A stretch of DNA of 64,000 bases from Streptomyces spirodelae. Lineage in GTDB: Bacteria; Actinomycetota; Actinomycetes; Streptomycetales; Streptomycetaceae. Below, piece by piece: positions 1 to 8,363 of this stretch. Positions within the stretch are counted from its first letter, which is position 1, and each line of letters starts with the position of its first letter. Both the position numbers and the translations under genes were made by a program. Under the pieces are notes generated by a model. That model made no database searches. It was not told the DNA's origin and was given only the letters and a program-made list of their open reading frames with translations. The DNA lies in assembly GCF_017676385.1 (NCBI RefSeq), contig NZ_JAFFZN010000014.1, positions 1 to 64,000 on the forward strand, read 5' to 3'.

Positions 1-30
1 ACGGTGGCGGGCCCCTCAATGGTGGCGGTC

Positions 31-945
31 TCAGCTTTGGGCGGCGGCCCTCGCTTCGCGTCGGTTGTCCCGAAACGCGTTCACCCTCCGCGCAGTGGCG
101 AACAGCGGAATCACCGCCCCGAGAACAACCTGCAACGCACACCCGGTCTGCAGCAGCAGCTCGCCTCCAGGGGCGTCGAACGCCCAAGAGGCCAGCATCC
201 CCATGCTGAGCACGATCCAGCACAGCATGGCCACCGCCAGCCGCCCCCGCGGCTTCGGGTACTCCACGCGGCTGACCATCAGCCACGCGACCCCGAGAAT
301 GCCCAGCGCGGTCGGCACGAAGGGGAGTCCCAGCAGCACGATGGAGATGACGGTCAGGGCGCCAAAAGGACCTGGCATGCCCTGGAACATCCCGTTCCGC
401 ATGGGCACACAGGAGAACCGCGCAAGCCGCAGCACCACCGCCAGCAGCACCACAACCGCGGCGACCACGGAGATCCGCTGGTGTGCGTCGTCGGCGACCA
501 TTCCCCAGACCGCGACGAAATAGGCGGGCGCCAGCCCGAAGCTGATCAGGTCGGAGAGATTGTCCAGCTCGGCCCCCATGGCCGAGCTGCGCAGCTTCCG
601 AGCGACCAGTCCGTCGAAGAGGTCGAAGACCGCGGCCATCAGCATCAGCACCACGGCGGTGGCGGCGCTGTGCCGGGCCATGCCGCCGTCCTCGCTGCCG
701 GTCAGATGCGGGATGAGGACGCCGGTGGTGGTGAAGTACACCGCCATGAAGCCGCAGGTCGCGTTGCCGAGCGTCAGAGTGTCCGCGATCGACAGCCGGG
801 TCGACAGCGGCATCTCGTCGTCGGTGTCGTCGGCGTACTCGTCGAACTCGTTGTAGTCCCCGTCCGCGTACTCCGCGTAGTCGGCCTGGCGGTCCTTGGC
901 TGGGGCCCAGGCCGCGGCCTTCGCATCGGGATCAATCACGGTCAA
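31..945 (-). CDS. pssA: CDP-diacylglycerol--serine O-phosphatidyltransferase
   Basis: Makes phosphatidylserine from CDP-diacylglycerol and serine in the cytoplasmic membrane, the first step towards phosphatidylethanolamine. The 304-aa product has an acidic N-terminal tail (about residues 20-45) and several hydrophobic segments. It carries the CDP-alcohol phosphotransferase signature D108-x2-D111-G112-x2-A115-R116 followed by G124, D128 and D132. The start is TTG at 945, with GGGGTGA 7 nt upstream; GTG at 939 is an alternative. The start lies inside the 3' end of psd (14-bp overlap), so translation is probably coupled. pssA next to psd is a common arrangement, and the two enzymes act in sequence. 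Family assignment is secure from the motif. Confidence 0.95.
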   Translation of the reverse strand: MTVIDPDAKAAAWAPAKDRQADYAEYADGDYNEFDEYADDTDDEMPLSTRLSIADTLTLGNATCGFMAVYFTTTGVLIPHLTGSEDGGMARHSAATAVVLMLMAAVFDLFDGLVARKLRSSAMGAELDNLSDLISFGLAPAYFVAVWGMVADDAHQRISVVAAVVVLLAVVLRLARFSCVPMRNGMFQGMPGPFGALTVISIVLLGLPFVPTALGILGVAWLMVSRVEYPKPRGRLAVAMLCWIVLSMGMLASWAFDAPGGELLLQTGCALQVVLGAVIPLFATARRVNAFRDNRREARAAAQS

Positions 946-1630
946 GGCGAGTCACCCCCGCTGTCGTGGTCTGACCGACCTCCACGGCCGTCTCGACACC
1001 CTCGGGGAGGTAGACGTCCACCCGGGAGCCGAACCTGATCAGCCCGAGGCGCTCACCCTGTTCGACCTTGGCACCACTGGGCACATACGGCACGATCCGC
1101 CGGGCCACGGCACCGGCGATCTGGACCATCTCGATATCGCCCAGCTCGGTGTCGAAGTGCCAGACGACGCGCTCGTTGTTCTCGCTCTCCTTGTTGAACG
1201 CGGGAACGTAGCCGCCGGGGATGTGCTCGACGGACGTCACCGTGCCCGCCATCGGGGCGCGGTTGACGTGGACGTTCAGCGGGCTCATGAAGATGGCGAC
1301 GCGGGTGCGGCCGTCCTGCCACGGCATGATGCTCTGCACCACGCCGTCAGCCGGGGAGATCACCCGGCCCTGGCCGATTTCCCGCTCCGGGTCCCGGAAG
1401 AACCACAGCATCCCGGCGGCGAGCGCGGTCGCGGGTACGGCGACCAGCGCGGCGCGCTTCGACTTGCGGGCGCGGGCCAGGCTGAGCGCTGCCGTCGCGA
1501 CGGTCGGTGCGAGCCACGGCGAGGCTCCGCGTGCGAGGCGCACGCGAGGGGCGCGGGGTGCGCCGGAGCCGGGGCCGTCAGCGCCGGACGAGGGAGAGCC
1601 GCTGGGTGCTGTGGATGGACTGTGGGGCAT
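932..1630 (-). CDS. psd: Phosphatidylserine decarboxylase proenzyme
   Basis: Pyruvoyl-dependent enzyme converting phosphatidylserine to phosphatidylethanolamine at the membrane. The 232-aa product has a proline/serine-rich leader, a hydrophobic stretch (about residues 62-77) ending in WFFRDPER, then the conserved core with ISPADG and SPLNVHVNR. The self-cleavage site is G201-S202 within FGSRVD, where the serine becomes the pyruvoyl group. The length fits the short actinobacterial form rather than the longer E. coli form. It overlaps pssA by 14 bp. A 170-bp gap with no obvious gene separates it from mcd upstream, so it may have its own promoter. Confidence 0.95.
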   Translation of the reverse strand: MPHSPSTAPSGSPSSGADGPGSGAPRAPRVRLARGASPWLAPTVATAALSLARARKSKRAALVAVPATALAAGMLWFFRDPEREIGQGRVISPADGVVQSIMPWQDGRTRVAIFMSPLNVHVNRAPMAGTVTSVEHIPGGYVPAFNKESENNERVVWHFDTELGDIEMVQIAGAVARRIVPYVPSGAKVEQGERLGLIRFGSRVDVYLPEGVETAVEVGQTTTAGVTRLDRD

Positions 1631-1800
1631 GAATGACCTTCGTAGCGGAGGGAGCCGCGTAGGTGACAGGGGGACGGCGGCTTTCCCGGGATGCTATCGG
1701 TTTCTGACGGCAACTGGGCAAGCCAGCGGGCCAGTCAGTGGCCGAAGTCCCGGTTCGGGGTGTGATCTGGAATCCCATGAAAACACCCCGAAAGGGACAT

Positions 1801-3015
1801 TCAGCCCTGGCTGCGGTACTCCTCGAGGAGCCGCCGGCCCACGATCATTTTCTGGATCTCTGCGGTTCCTTCGCCGATCAGCAGCATCGGCGCCTCCCGG
1901 TAGAGCCGCTCGATCTCGTACTCCTTGCTGAAACCGTACCCGCCGTGGATGCGGAAGGAGTCCTCCACGACCTCCTTGCAGTACTCGGAAGCGAGATATT
2001 TGGCCATTCCCGCCTCCAGGTCGTTGCGCTGGCCGGAGTCTTTCTTGCGGGCCGCGCCCACCATCAGGGCGTGCGCTGCCTCGACCTTCGTGGCCATTTC
2101 GGCCAGCTTGAACTGAATGGCCTGATGCCCCGAGATGGGCTTGCCAAACGTGTGACGCTGCTGGGCGTAGTCGATTCCGAGCTCGAAAGCACGCTGTGCG
2201 ACACCGCAGCCACGCGCTGCGACATTCACCCGGCCGACCTCGACCCCGTCCATCATTTGGTAAAAACCGCGGCCCGTCGCGCCGCCGAGTACGCGGTCGG
2301 CCGGAATCCGCAGATCGTCCATGATCAGTTCGGTGGTGTCGACCCCCTTGTAGCCCATTTTGTCGATCTTTCCGGGGATGGTGAGCCCCGGCCTGACCTG
2401 GCCGAAACCGGGCTCCTTCTCCACCAGGAACGTCGTCATCGACTTGTGCGGAGCCGTGCCCTCCGGGTGCCCCTCGTCCGTGCGGCACAGCACCGCCACG
2501 AGCGTGGAGGAGCCTCCATTGGTCAGCCACATCTTCTGCCCGTTGAGCAGGAAGTCGCCGGAACCGTCGGCAGCGCGCACGCCCTTGGAGGTGATGGCCG
2601 ACACATCCGAGCCCAGCCCGGGCTCCGACATCGAGAACGCGCCACGGATCTCGCCCGCTGCCATCTTGGGCAGGAAGTGGTCCTTCTGCTCCCGCGTGCC
2701 GTGCTGCTTGAGCATGTACGCCACGATGAAATGCGTGTTGATGATGCCGGAGACGCTCATCCAGCCGCGGGCGATCTCCTCCACGCACAGCGCGTAGGTG
2801 AGCAGCGACTCACCCAGCCCCCCGTACTCCTCCGGGATCATCAGCCCGAAGATCCCCAGCTCCTTGAGGCCCTCGACGATCTCGGTGGGGTACTCGTCCT
2901 TGTGCTCCAGCTCCGTGGCGACCGGGAGAATCTCCTTGTCGACGAAGTTCCGCACCGTGGTGAGGATTTCCCGCTGTATCTCCGTCAGACCCTCGGTCTG
3001 TGCCAGCCGGCCCAT
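1801..3015 (-). CDS. mcd: Acyl-CoA dehydrogenase, probable (2S)-methylsuccinyl-CoA dehydrogenase
   Basis: FAD-dependent acyl-CoA dehydrogenase of 404 aa with the full family fold: helical N-terminal part, middle beta domain with MWLTNGG, and C-terminal four-helix domain with YAQQRHTFGKPI. The C-terminal block LIGEGTAEIQ corresponds to the family's active-site region. Its place behind ccr, ecm, mcl and mch assigns it to the ethylmalonyl-CoA pathway, where methylsuccinyl-CoA is oxidised to mesaconyl-CoA. That substrate is inferred from context, not from sequence alone. Only one base separates it from mch, so it is the last gene of a tight operon. A more general short-chain acyl-CoA dehydrogenase remains possible. 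Confidence 0.85.
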   Translation of the reverse strand: MGRLAQTEGLTEIQREILTTVRNFVDKEILPVATELEHKDEYPTEIVEGLKELGIFGLMIPEEYGGLGESLLTYALCVEEIARGWMSVSGIINTHFIVAYMLKQHGTREQKDHFLPKMAAGEIRGAFSMSEPGLGSDVSAITSKGVRAADGSGDFLLNGQKMWLTNGGSSTLVAVLCRTDEGHPEGTAPHKSMTTFLVEKEPGFGQVRPGLTIPGKIDKMGYKGVDTTELIMDDLRIPADRVLGGATGRGFYQMMDGVEVGRVNVAARGCGVAQRAFELGIDYAQQRHTFGKPISGHQAIQFKLAEMATKVEAAHALMVGAARKKDSGQRNDLEAGMAKYLASEYCKEVVEDSFRIHGGYGFSKEYEIERLYREAPMLLIGEGTAEIQKMIVGRRLLEEYRSQG

Positions 3016-3016
3016 C

Positions 3017-3541
3017 TCACTTACCGCCCTTCGGCGCCGGCTCGCGCAGCTCGGGCCGGCCCGGCTGTTCCCCGCCGCGCTCCTTGACGTAGGTCTCGGT
3101 CGGCACCATCACCTTGCGCCGGAAGACGCACACCAGGGTGCCGTCCTGCTTGTAGCCCTTGGTCTCGACGTGCACGATCCCGCGGTCGCTCTTCGACTTG
3201 GAGGGGACCTTGTCCAGCACCGTCGTCTCGCCGTAGACGGTGTCGCCGTGGAAGGTCGGCGCCACGTGCTTGAGCGACTCGATCTCCAGGTTGGCAATGG
3301 CCTTCCCCGAGACGTCCGGGACCGACATCCCCAGCAGCAGCGAGTAGATGTAGTTGCCCACCACCACGTTCTTGCCGAAGTCGGTCGTCGACTCGGCGTA
3401 GTTGCTGTCCATGTGCAGCGGGTGGTGGTTCATGGTCAGCAGGCAGAACAGGTGGTCGTCGTACTCGGTGACGGTCTTGCCCGGCCAGTGCTTGTACGTA
3501 TCGCCGACGGTGAACTCTTCATAGGTGCGTCCGAACTGCAT
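3017..3541 (-). CDS. mch: MaoC-like hydratase, probable mesaconyl-CoA hydratase
   Basis: Single hot-dog MaoC-family dehydratase of 174 aa, with the segment LFCLLTMNHHPLHMDSNYAE typical of the family. In the ethylmalonyl-CoA pathway this position hydrates mesaconyl-CoA to beta-methylmalyl-CoA. The proteobacterial enzyme is roughly twice as long (double hot-dog), while this is the short single-domain form. It sits 3 bp behind mcl and 1 bp ahead of mcd. The C-terminal tail is charged and probably disordered. The substrate is inferred from the operon. Confidence 0.8.
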   Translation of the reverse strand: MQFGRTYEEFTVGDTYKHWPGKTVTEYDDHLFCLLTMNHHPLHMDSNYAESTTDFGKNVVVGNYIYSLLLGMSVPDVSGKAIANLEIESLKHVAPTFHGDTVYGETTVLDKVPSKSKSDRGIVHVETKGYKQDGTLVCVFRRKVMVPTETYVKERGGEQPGRPELREPAPKGGK

Positions 3542-3544
3542 GGC

Positions 3545-4516
3545 TCAGCCCTCCGGAGGAGTGAAGGTCGAGGTCCGCTTCATCCCCGCGGCGCGGCCCT
3601 TGCCGGAGATGACCAGCGCCATCTTGCGGCTGGCCTCGTCGATCATCTCGTCGCCGAGCATCGCCGAGCCCTTCTTGCCGCCCGCCTCGGAGGTGTAGTA
3701 CTCGTACGCGTCCAGGATCAGCTCGGCGTGGTCGTAGTCCTCCTGGGAGGGCGAGAAGACCTCGTTGGAGACCTCGACCTGGCCCGGGTGCAGCACCCAC
3801 TTGCCGTCGAAGCCGAGCGCGGCGGCCCGCTGGGCCACCTTCCGGTAGCCCTCCACATCGCGGATCTGCAGATAGGGCCCGTCGATCGCCTGGAGGTCGT
3901 GGGTACGCGCCGCCATCAGAATCCGCATCAGGATGTAGTGGTAGGCGTCGGCCGGGTAGCCGGGCGGCTGTTCGCCGACCACCAGCGACTTCATGTTGAT
4001 GGACGCCATGAAGTCGGCAGGGCCGAAGACGATGGTCTCCATCCGGGGCGAGGCGGCGGCGATCTCGTCGACGTTCACCAGGCCCTTGGCGTTCTCGATC
4101 TGCGCCTCGATGCCGATCCGGCCGACGTCGAGGCCCATCGTCTTCTCGATCTGGGTCAGCAGCATGTCCAGCGCCCGCACCTGGGCCGCGTCCTGCACCT
4201 TCGGCAGCATGACGCAGTCCAGGTTGGCCCCGGCGCCCTCCACGACGGTGACCACGTCGCGGTAGGTCCACTCGGTGGTCCAGTCGTTGACCCGCACGAC
4301 GCGGGTCTTGCCACTCCAGTCGCCCTCGTTGAGGAACTTCACAATGGTGTGCCGCGCCTCCGGCTTGGCCAGCGGGGCGCAGGCGTCCTCCAGGTCGAGG
4401 AAGACCTGGTCGGCGGGGAGGCCCTGCGCCTTCTCCAGAAACCGCGGATTGCTGCCCGGCACGGCCAGGCAGGAACGGCGCGGACGGAGCGCACGCTGCC
4501 GGTTGTCGCTGTTCAC
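3545..4516 (-). CDS. mcl: HpcH/HpaI/citrate-lyase family CoA ester lyase, probable malyl-CoA/beta-methylmalyl-CoA lyase
   Basis: Cleaves beta-methylmalyl-CoA to glyoxylate and propionyl-CoA, and probably malyl-CoA. The 323-aa TIM-barrel protein starts with RSCLAVPGSNPRFLEKA and contains FLDLEDACAPLAK, a typical CoA-ester-lyase metal/CoA site, plus VMLPKVQ. KWVLHPGQVE near residue 225 is also characteristic. The start is GTG at 4516 and overlaps the ecm stop in a GTGA junction, so translation is coupled. mch follows after 3 bp. The family is clear; the exact substrate comes from the pathway context. Confidence 0.87.
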   Translation of the reverse strand: MNSDNRQRALRPRRSCLAVPGSNPRFLEKAQGLPADQVFLDLEDACAPLAKPEARHTIVKFLNEGDWSGKTRVVRVNDWTTEWTYRDVVTVVEGAGANLDCVMLPKVQDAAQVRALDMLLTQIEKTMGLDVGRIGIEAQIENAKGLVNVDEIAAASPRMETIVFGPADFMASINMKSLVVGEQPPGYPADAYHYILMRILMAARTHDLQAIDGPYLQIRDVEGYRKVAQRAAALGFDGKWVLHPGQVEVSNEVFSPSQEDYDHAELILDAYEYYTSEAGGKKGSAMLGDEMIDEASRKMALVISGKGRAAGMKRTSTFTPPEG

Positions 4517-6594
4517 GAGGTGACCTCCAGTGGTTCTCGCTGATCGCGCTCGCTGTGCTCATCGCCTGTGGCGAGCTTGTGCTGAGTCCGGATCTCGTCG
4601 ACGATACGGCCGATGATCCGGGTGATCCCGAAGTCCTTCGGGGTGAAGACGGCGGCGACCCCCGCCTCGCGCAGCGCCCGTGCGTCCGCAGACGGGATGA
4701 TCCCGCCCACGATCACGGGGACGTCACTCGCGCCCGCCTCCCGCATCCGCTCCAGCACGTCGGGCACCAGTTCGGCGTGCGAGCCGGAGAGGATGGACAG
4801 GCCCACACAGTGCACGTCCTCGGCGAGCGCCGCCGAGACGATCTCCTCCGGGGTGAGTCTGATGCCCTGGTAGACCACCTCGAAGCCCGCGTCCCGGGCC
4901 CGAACGGCGATCTGTTCGGCGCCGTTGCTGTGCCCGTCGAGGCCCGGCTTGCCCACCAGCAGCCGCAGCTTGCCGACGCCCAGCTCGATGGCGGTGCGCT
5001 CCACGTGCCGCCGCACCTCGGCCAGCTCCGAGCTCGCCTCGGCGCTCACCGCAACCGGGGCCGAACTCACCCCGGTCGGCGCGCGGAACTCGCCGAAGAC
5101 CTCGCGCAGCGCGCCCGCCCACTCCCCGGTGGTGACCCCGGCGCGGGCGCACTCCAGCGTGGCCTCCATCAGATTGGTGTCGCCCGCCGCCGCCTCGCGC
5201 AGCGCGGCGAGGGCCTGCTCGGCGCTCGGGTGCAGCCCCGGCTCCCGGGTGCCCTCCCGCCAGAACGGCTCGTCGCGGGTTTCCCGCCAGCGCTTGACGG
5301 CCTCCACGGTCGCCGCCTCACCCGCGGGGTCGACCGTCAGGATCGCGGTGTCCAGATCCGCGGTGAGCGGGCTCGGCTCGGTCCCCTCGAAGCAGTTGAC
5401 ACCGACGATCTTCTCCTCGCCCGACTCGATCCGGGCGCGCCGCTCGGCGTGCGAGGCGACGAGCTGCGACTTCAGATAGCCGGACTCGACGGCCGCCATC
5501 ACCCCGCCCATCTCCTCGATCCGGGCCATCTCCGCCAGCGACTCGGTCACCAGCGCGTCCACCTTGGCCTCGATGACGTGCGAGCCGGCGAAGATGTCCG
5601 CGTACTCCAGCAGGTCGCTCTCGTACGCCAGCACCTGCTGGATACGCAGCGACCACTGCTGGTCCCAGGGGCGGGGCAGACCCAGCGCCTCGTTCCAGGC
5701 GGGGAGCTGTACGGCGCGGGCCCGCGCGTCCTTGGAGAGGGTGACCGCCAGCATCTCCAGCACGATGCGCTGCACGTTGTTCTCCGGCTGCGCCTCGGTC
5801 AGCCCGAGCGAGTTGACCTGCACCCCGTAGCGGAAGCGGCGCTGCTTGGCGTCGGTGATGCCGTAGCGCTCACCGGTGACGCGGTCCCAGATGCGGGTGA
5901 AGGCCCGCATCTTGCACATCTCCTCGACGAAGCGGACCCCGGCGTTGACGAAGAACGAGATCCGCGCCACCACCCGGCCGAACTCCTCGGGCGGCACCTG
6001 TCCGCTGTCCCGTACGGCATCCAGCACCGCGATCGCCGTCGCCATCGCGTAGGAGATCTCCTGCACCGGTGTGGCCCCGGCCTCCTGCAGGTGGTAGCTG
6101 CAGATGTTGACCGGGTTCCACTTGGGCAGCTGGGCGACCGTGTAGGCGATCATGTCGGTGGTCAGCCGCAGCGAGGGCCCCGGCGGGAAGACGTGCGTCC
6201 CGCGCGAGAGGTACTCCTTGACGATGTCGTTCTGGGTGGTGCCCGACAGCTGGGATATGTCGGCGCCCTGCTCCTCAGCGACCACCTGGTAGAGCGCCAG
6301 CAGCCACATGGCGGTGGCGTTGATGGTCATGGAGGTGTTCATCTTCTCCAGCGGGATGCCGTCGAAGAGCCTGCGCATGTCACCCAGATGGGAGACGGGG
6401 ACCCCGACCCGGCCCACCTCGCCGCGGGCGAGGACATGGTCGGGGTCGTAGCCGGTCTGGGTGGGCAGATCGAAGGCGACCGACAGCCCGGTCTGGCCCT
6501 TGGCGAGGTTGCGCCGGTACAGCTCGTTGGACGCCTCGGCGGTGGAGTGACCCGCGTAGGTCCGCATCAGCCAGGGGCGGTCCTTGGCAGTCAT
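4513..6594 (-). CDS. ecm: B12-dependent ethylmalonyl-CoA mutase (MeaA type)
   Basis: Adenosylcobalamin mutase that rearranges ethylmalonyl-CoA to methylsuccinyl-CoA. The 693-aa product fuses the substrate-binding barrel (about residues 1-520; note SVAFDLPTQTGYDPDH and LSGTTQNDIVKEY) to a C-terminal cobalamin domain. That domain has the DxHxxG cobalt-ligand motif (GLDGHSNG), GLSILSGSH and VIVGGII. I placed the start at 6594, where ATG overlaps the ccr stop in a TGATG junction. An open frame continues upstream, but it lies antisense-free within ccr and shows no family sequence. The adjacency to ccr separates it from ordinary methylmalonyl-CoA mutase. Confidence 0.93.
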   Translation of the reverse strand: MTAKDRPWLMRTYAGHSTAEASNELYRRNLAKGQTGLSVAFDLPTQTGYDPDHVLARGEVGRVGVPVSHLGDMRRLFDGIPLEKMNTSMTINATAMWLLALYQVVAEEQGADISQLSGTTQNDIVKEYLSRGTHVFPPGPSLRLTTDMIAYTVAQLPKWNPVNICSYHLQEAGATPVQEISYAMATAIAVLDAVRDSGQVPPEEFGRVVARISFFVNAGVRFVEEMCKMRAFTRIWDRVTGERYGITDAKQRRFRYGVQVNSLGLTEAQPENNVQRIVLEMLAVTLSKDARARAVQLPAWNEALGLPRPWDQQWSLRIQQVLAYESDLLEYADIFAGSHVIEAKVDALVTESLAEMARIEEMGGVMAAVESGYLKSQLVASHAERRARIESGEEKIVGVNCFEGTEPSPLTADLDTAILTVDPAGEAATVEAVKRWRETRDEPFWREGTREPGLHPSAEQALAALREAAAGDTNLMEATLECARAGVTTGEWAGALREVFGEFRAPTGVSSAPVAVSAEASSELAEVRRHVERTAIELGVGKLRLLVGKPGLDGHSNGAEQIAVRARDAGFEVVYQGIRLTPEEIVSAALAEDVHCVGLSILSGSHAELVPDVLERMREAGASDVPVIVGGIIPSADARALREAGVAAVFTPKDFGITRIIGRIVDEIRTQHKLATGDEHSERDQREPLEVTS

Positions 6595-7931
6595 CAAACG
6601 TTCCTGAACCTGTTGATGGCGTCGAGGTGCTTCGCCCGCTTCTCCGTGTCGCGCACGCCGAGGCCCTCCTCGGGGGCCAGGCACAGCACGCCGACCTTGC
6701 CCTGGTGGACGTTGCGGTGCACGTCGTGCGCTGCCTGGCCGGTCTCCTCCAGCGGGTACGACTTCGAGAGCGTCGGGTGGATCTTGCCCTTGGCTATCAG
6801 CCGGTTGGCCTCCCACGCCTCGCGGTAGTTGGCGAAGTGCGAGCCGACGATCCGCTTCAGCGACATCCACAGGTAGCGGTTGTCGTAGCTGTGCTCGTAG
6901 CCGGAGGTGGAGGCGCAGGTGACGATGGTGCCGCCCTTGCGGGTGACGTAGACGCTCGCGCCGAACGTCTCGCGCCCCGGGTGCTCGAAGACGATGTCCA
7001 CGTCCTCACCGCCGGTCAGCTCGCGGATGCGCTTGCCGAAGCGCTTCCACTCCTTGGGGTCCTGGTTGTGCTCGTCCTTCCAGAACCGGTAGCCCTCGGC
7101 CCTGCGGTCGATGATGGCCTCGGCGCCCATGCGGCGGCAGATCTCGGCCTTCTCCTCGCTGGAGACGACACAGATCGGGTTGGCCCCGCCGGCCAGCGCG
7201 AACTGCGTGGCGTAGGAGCCGAGCCCGCCGCTGGCGCCCCAGATGAGCACGTTGTCGCCCTGCTTCATCCCGGCGCCGTTCTGTGAGACCAGCTGCCGGT
7301 AGGCGGTGGAGTTGACCAGCCCGGGGGCCGCCGCCTCCTCCCAGCTGAGGTGGTCCGGCTTGGGCATCAGCTGGTTGGACTTGACCAGCGCGATCTCCGC
7401 GAGTCCGCCGAAGTTGGTCTCGAAGCCCCAGATCCGCTGCTCCGGGTCGAGCATGGTGTCGTTGTGCCCATCGGCGGACTCCAGTTCGACGGAGAGGCAG
7501 TGCGCGACCACCTCGTCGCCCGGCTTCCAGGAGTTGACGCCCACGCCGGTGCGCAGCACGACGCCCGCCAGGTCGGAGCCGATGATGTGGTACGGCAGGT
7601 CGTGCCGCTTGGTCAGCGGCGAGAGGCGGCCGTAACGCTCCAGGAAGCCGAAGGTGGACAGCGGTTCGAAGATCGAGGTCCACACGGAGTTGTAGTTGAC
7701 CGAGGAGGCCATCACGGCCACCAGGGCCTCGCCCGGGCCGAGTTCGGGCAGCGGCACCTCGTCGAGGTGCAGAGACTTGCGCGGGTCCTTGTCCCGGGTC
7801 TCCAGCCCTTCGAACATGTCCACCTCGTCCTTGTGCACCGTCACGGCGCGGTAGGACTCGGGCAGCGGGAGGGCGGCGAAGTCCTCCGGCGAGGTGTCGG
7901 ACGCGAGGATCGCGTCGAGGATCTGGTTCAC
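6594..7931 (-). CDS. ccr: Crotonyl-CoA carboxylase/reductase
   Basis: NADPH-dependent reductive carboxylation of crotonyl-CoA to ethylmalonyl-CoA, the committing step of the ethylmalonyl-CoA pathway. In Streptomyces it also supplies butyryl/ethylmalonyl extender units to polyketide synthases. The 445-aa medium-chain dehydrogenase has ASSVNYNSVWTSIFEP, GSDLAGVVLRTG, the nucleotide-binding WGASGGLGSYATQ and the C-terminal VHQGKVGVL. The start is GTG at 7931, with GGAGG 6 nt upstream; the longer open frame has no family sequence. It is the first gene of ccr-ecm-mcl-mch-mcd. A TAACTT hexamer about 30 nt upstream (near 7957) is a possible -10 box, but I see no good -35. Confidence 0.96.
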   Translation of the reverse strand: MNQILDAILASDTSPEDFAALPLPESYRAVTVHKDEVDMFEGLETRDKDPRKSLHLDEVPLPELGPGEALVAVMASSVNYNSVWTSIFEPLSTFGFLERYGRLSPLTKRHDLPYHIIGSDLAGVVLRTGVGVNSWKPGDEVVAHCLSVELESADGHNDTMLDPEQRIWGFETNFGGLAEIALVKSNQLMPKPDHLSWEEAAAPGLVNSTAYRQLVSQNGAGMKQGDNVLIWGASGGLGSYATQFALAGGANPICVVSSEEKAEICRRMGAEAIIDRRAEGYRFWKDEHNQDPKEWKRFGKRIRELTGGEDVDIVFEHPGRETFGASVYVTRKGGTIVTCASTSGYEHSYDNRYLWMSLKRIVGSHFANYREAWEANRLIAKGKIHPTLSKSYPLEETGQAAHDVHRNVHQGKVGVLCLAPEEGLGVRDTEKRAKHLDAINRFRNV

Positions 7932-8363
7932 GGTATGCCTCCGGCGGAGCGCGAAGTTACAAGATCGCTTGAGGGACGTCGGTGGTGAGGCAGTGCCGTC
8001 GGTTCGGCTCGTGCGGTGTGCGCGGGTGTGCGCGGCTCGCTTGTGACGCCAAGCGTTCCGGGGCACACGGGTTTCACCGTGGGGACAGCGCCCGGACTGA
8101 GGCCAAGTTATGACACCCAGTGCCAGAGCACAAGACACTGCGTGCCGCGGAATCTCACATGGCGCGATCCGTACTCATTTGAGCGATGATCGATCAATGA
8201 CGTCCGCGCCGGCACGGGCTGGCCAAGCCTCGCGGGCAGCCATTCAGGGGCGCGGGGCCGTGTTGACATGCGGCTCCGTCGCTAGGCGCGACCCGCCACT
8301 ACGCACCCGCAGCCCGCTGCGGTGAAACGGGGGCACCCCGATCCCCAGCAGCCCCGCCAAGCC
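7932..8363. other. Intergenic region upstream of ccr
   Basis: 432 bp with no convincing gene between the permease stop and ccr. It should hold the ccr promoter and the permease terminator. I see a perfect 10-bp palindrome, TGATCGATCA, at 8187-8196, a short CGCAG/CTGCG hairpin near 8308-8321, and an isolated TTGACA on the plus strand at 8263-8268 with no plus-strand gene to serve. None of these is decisive. Confidence 0.5.

Noticed and set aside
2798..6828. Long plus-strand open frames opposite the ethylmalonyl-CoA genes
   Set aside because: They are antisense shadows of high-GC codon bias; the minus-strand frames carry full family motifs and coupled starts.
8187..8196. TGATCGATCA palindrome as a TetR operator for ccr
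   Set aside because: Only 10 bp, more than 250 bp from the ccr start, and no second copy near the TetR gene.
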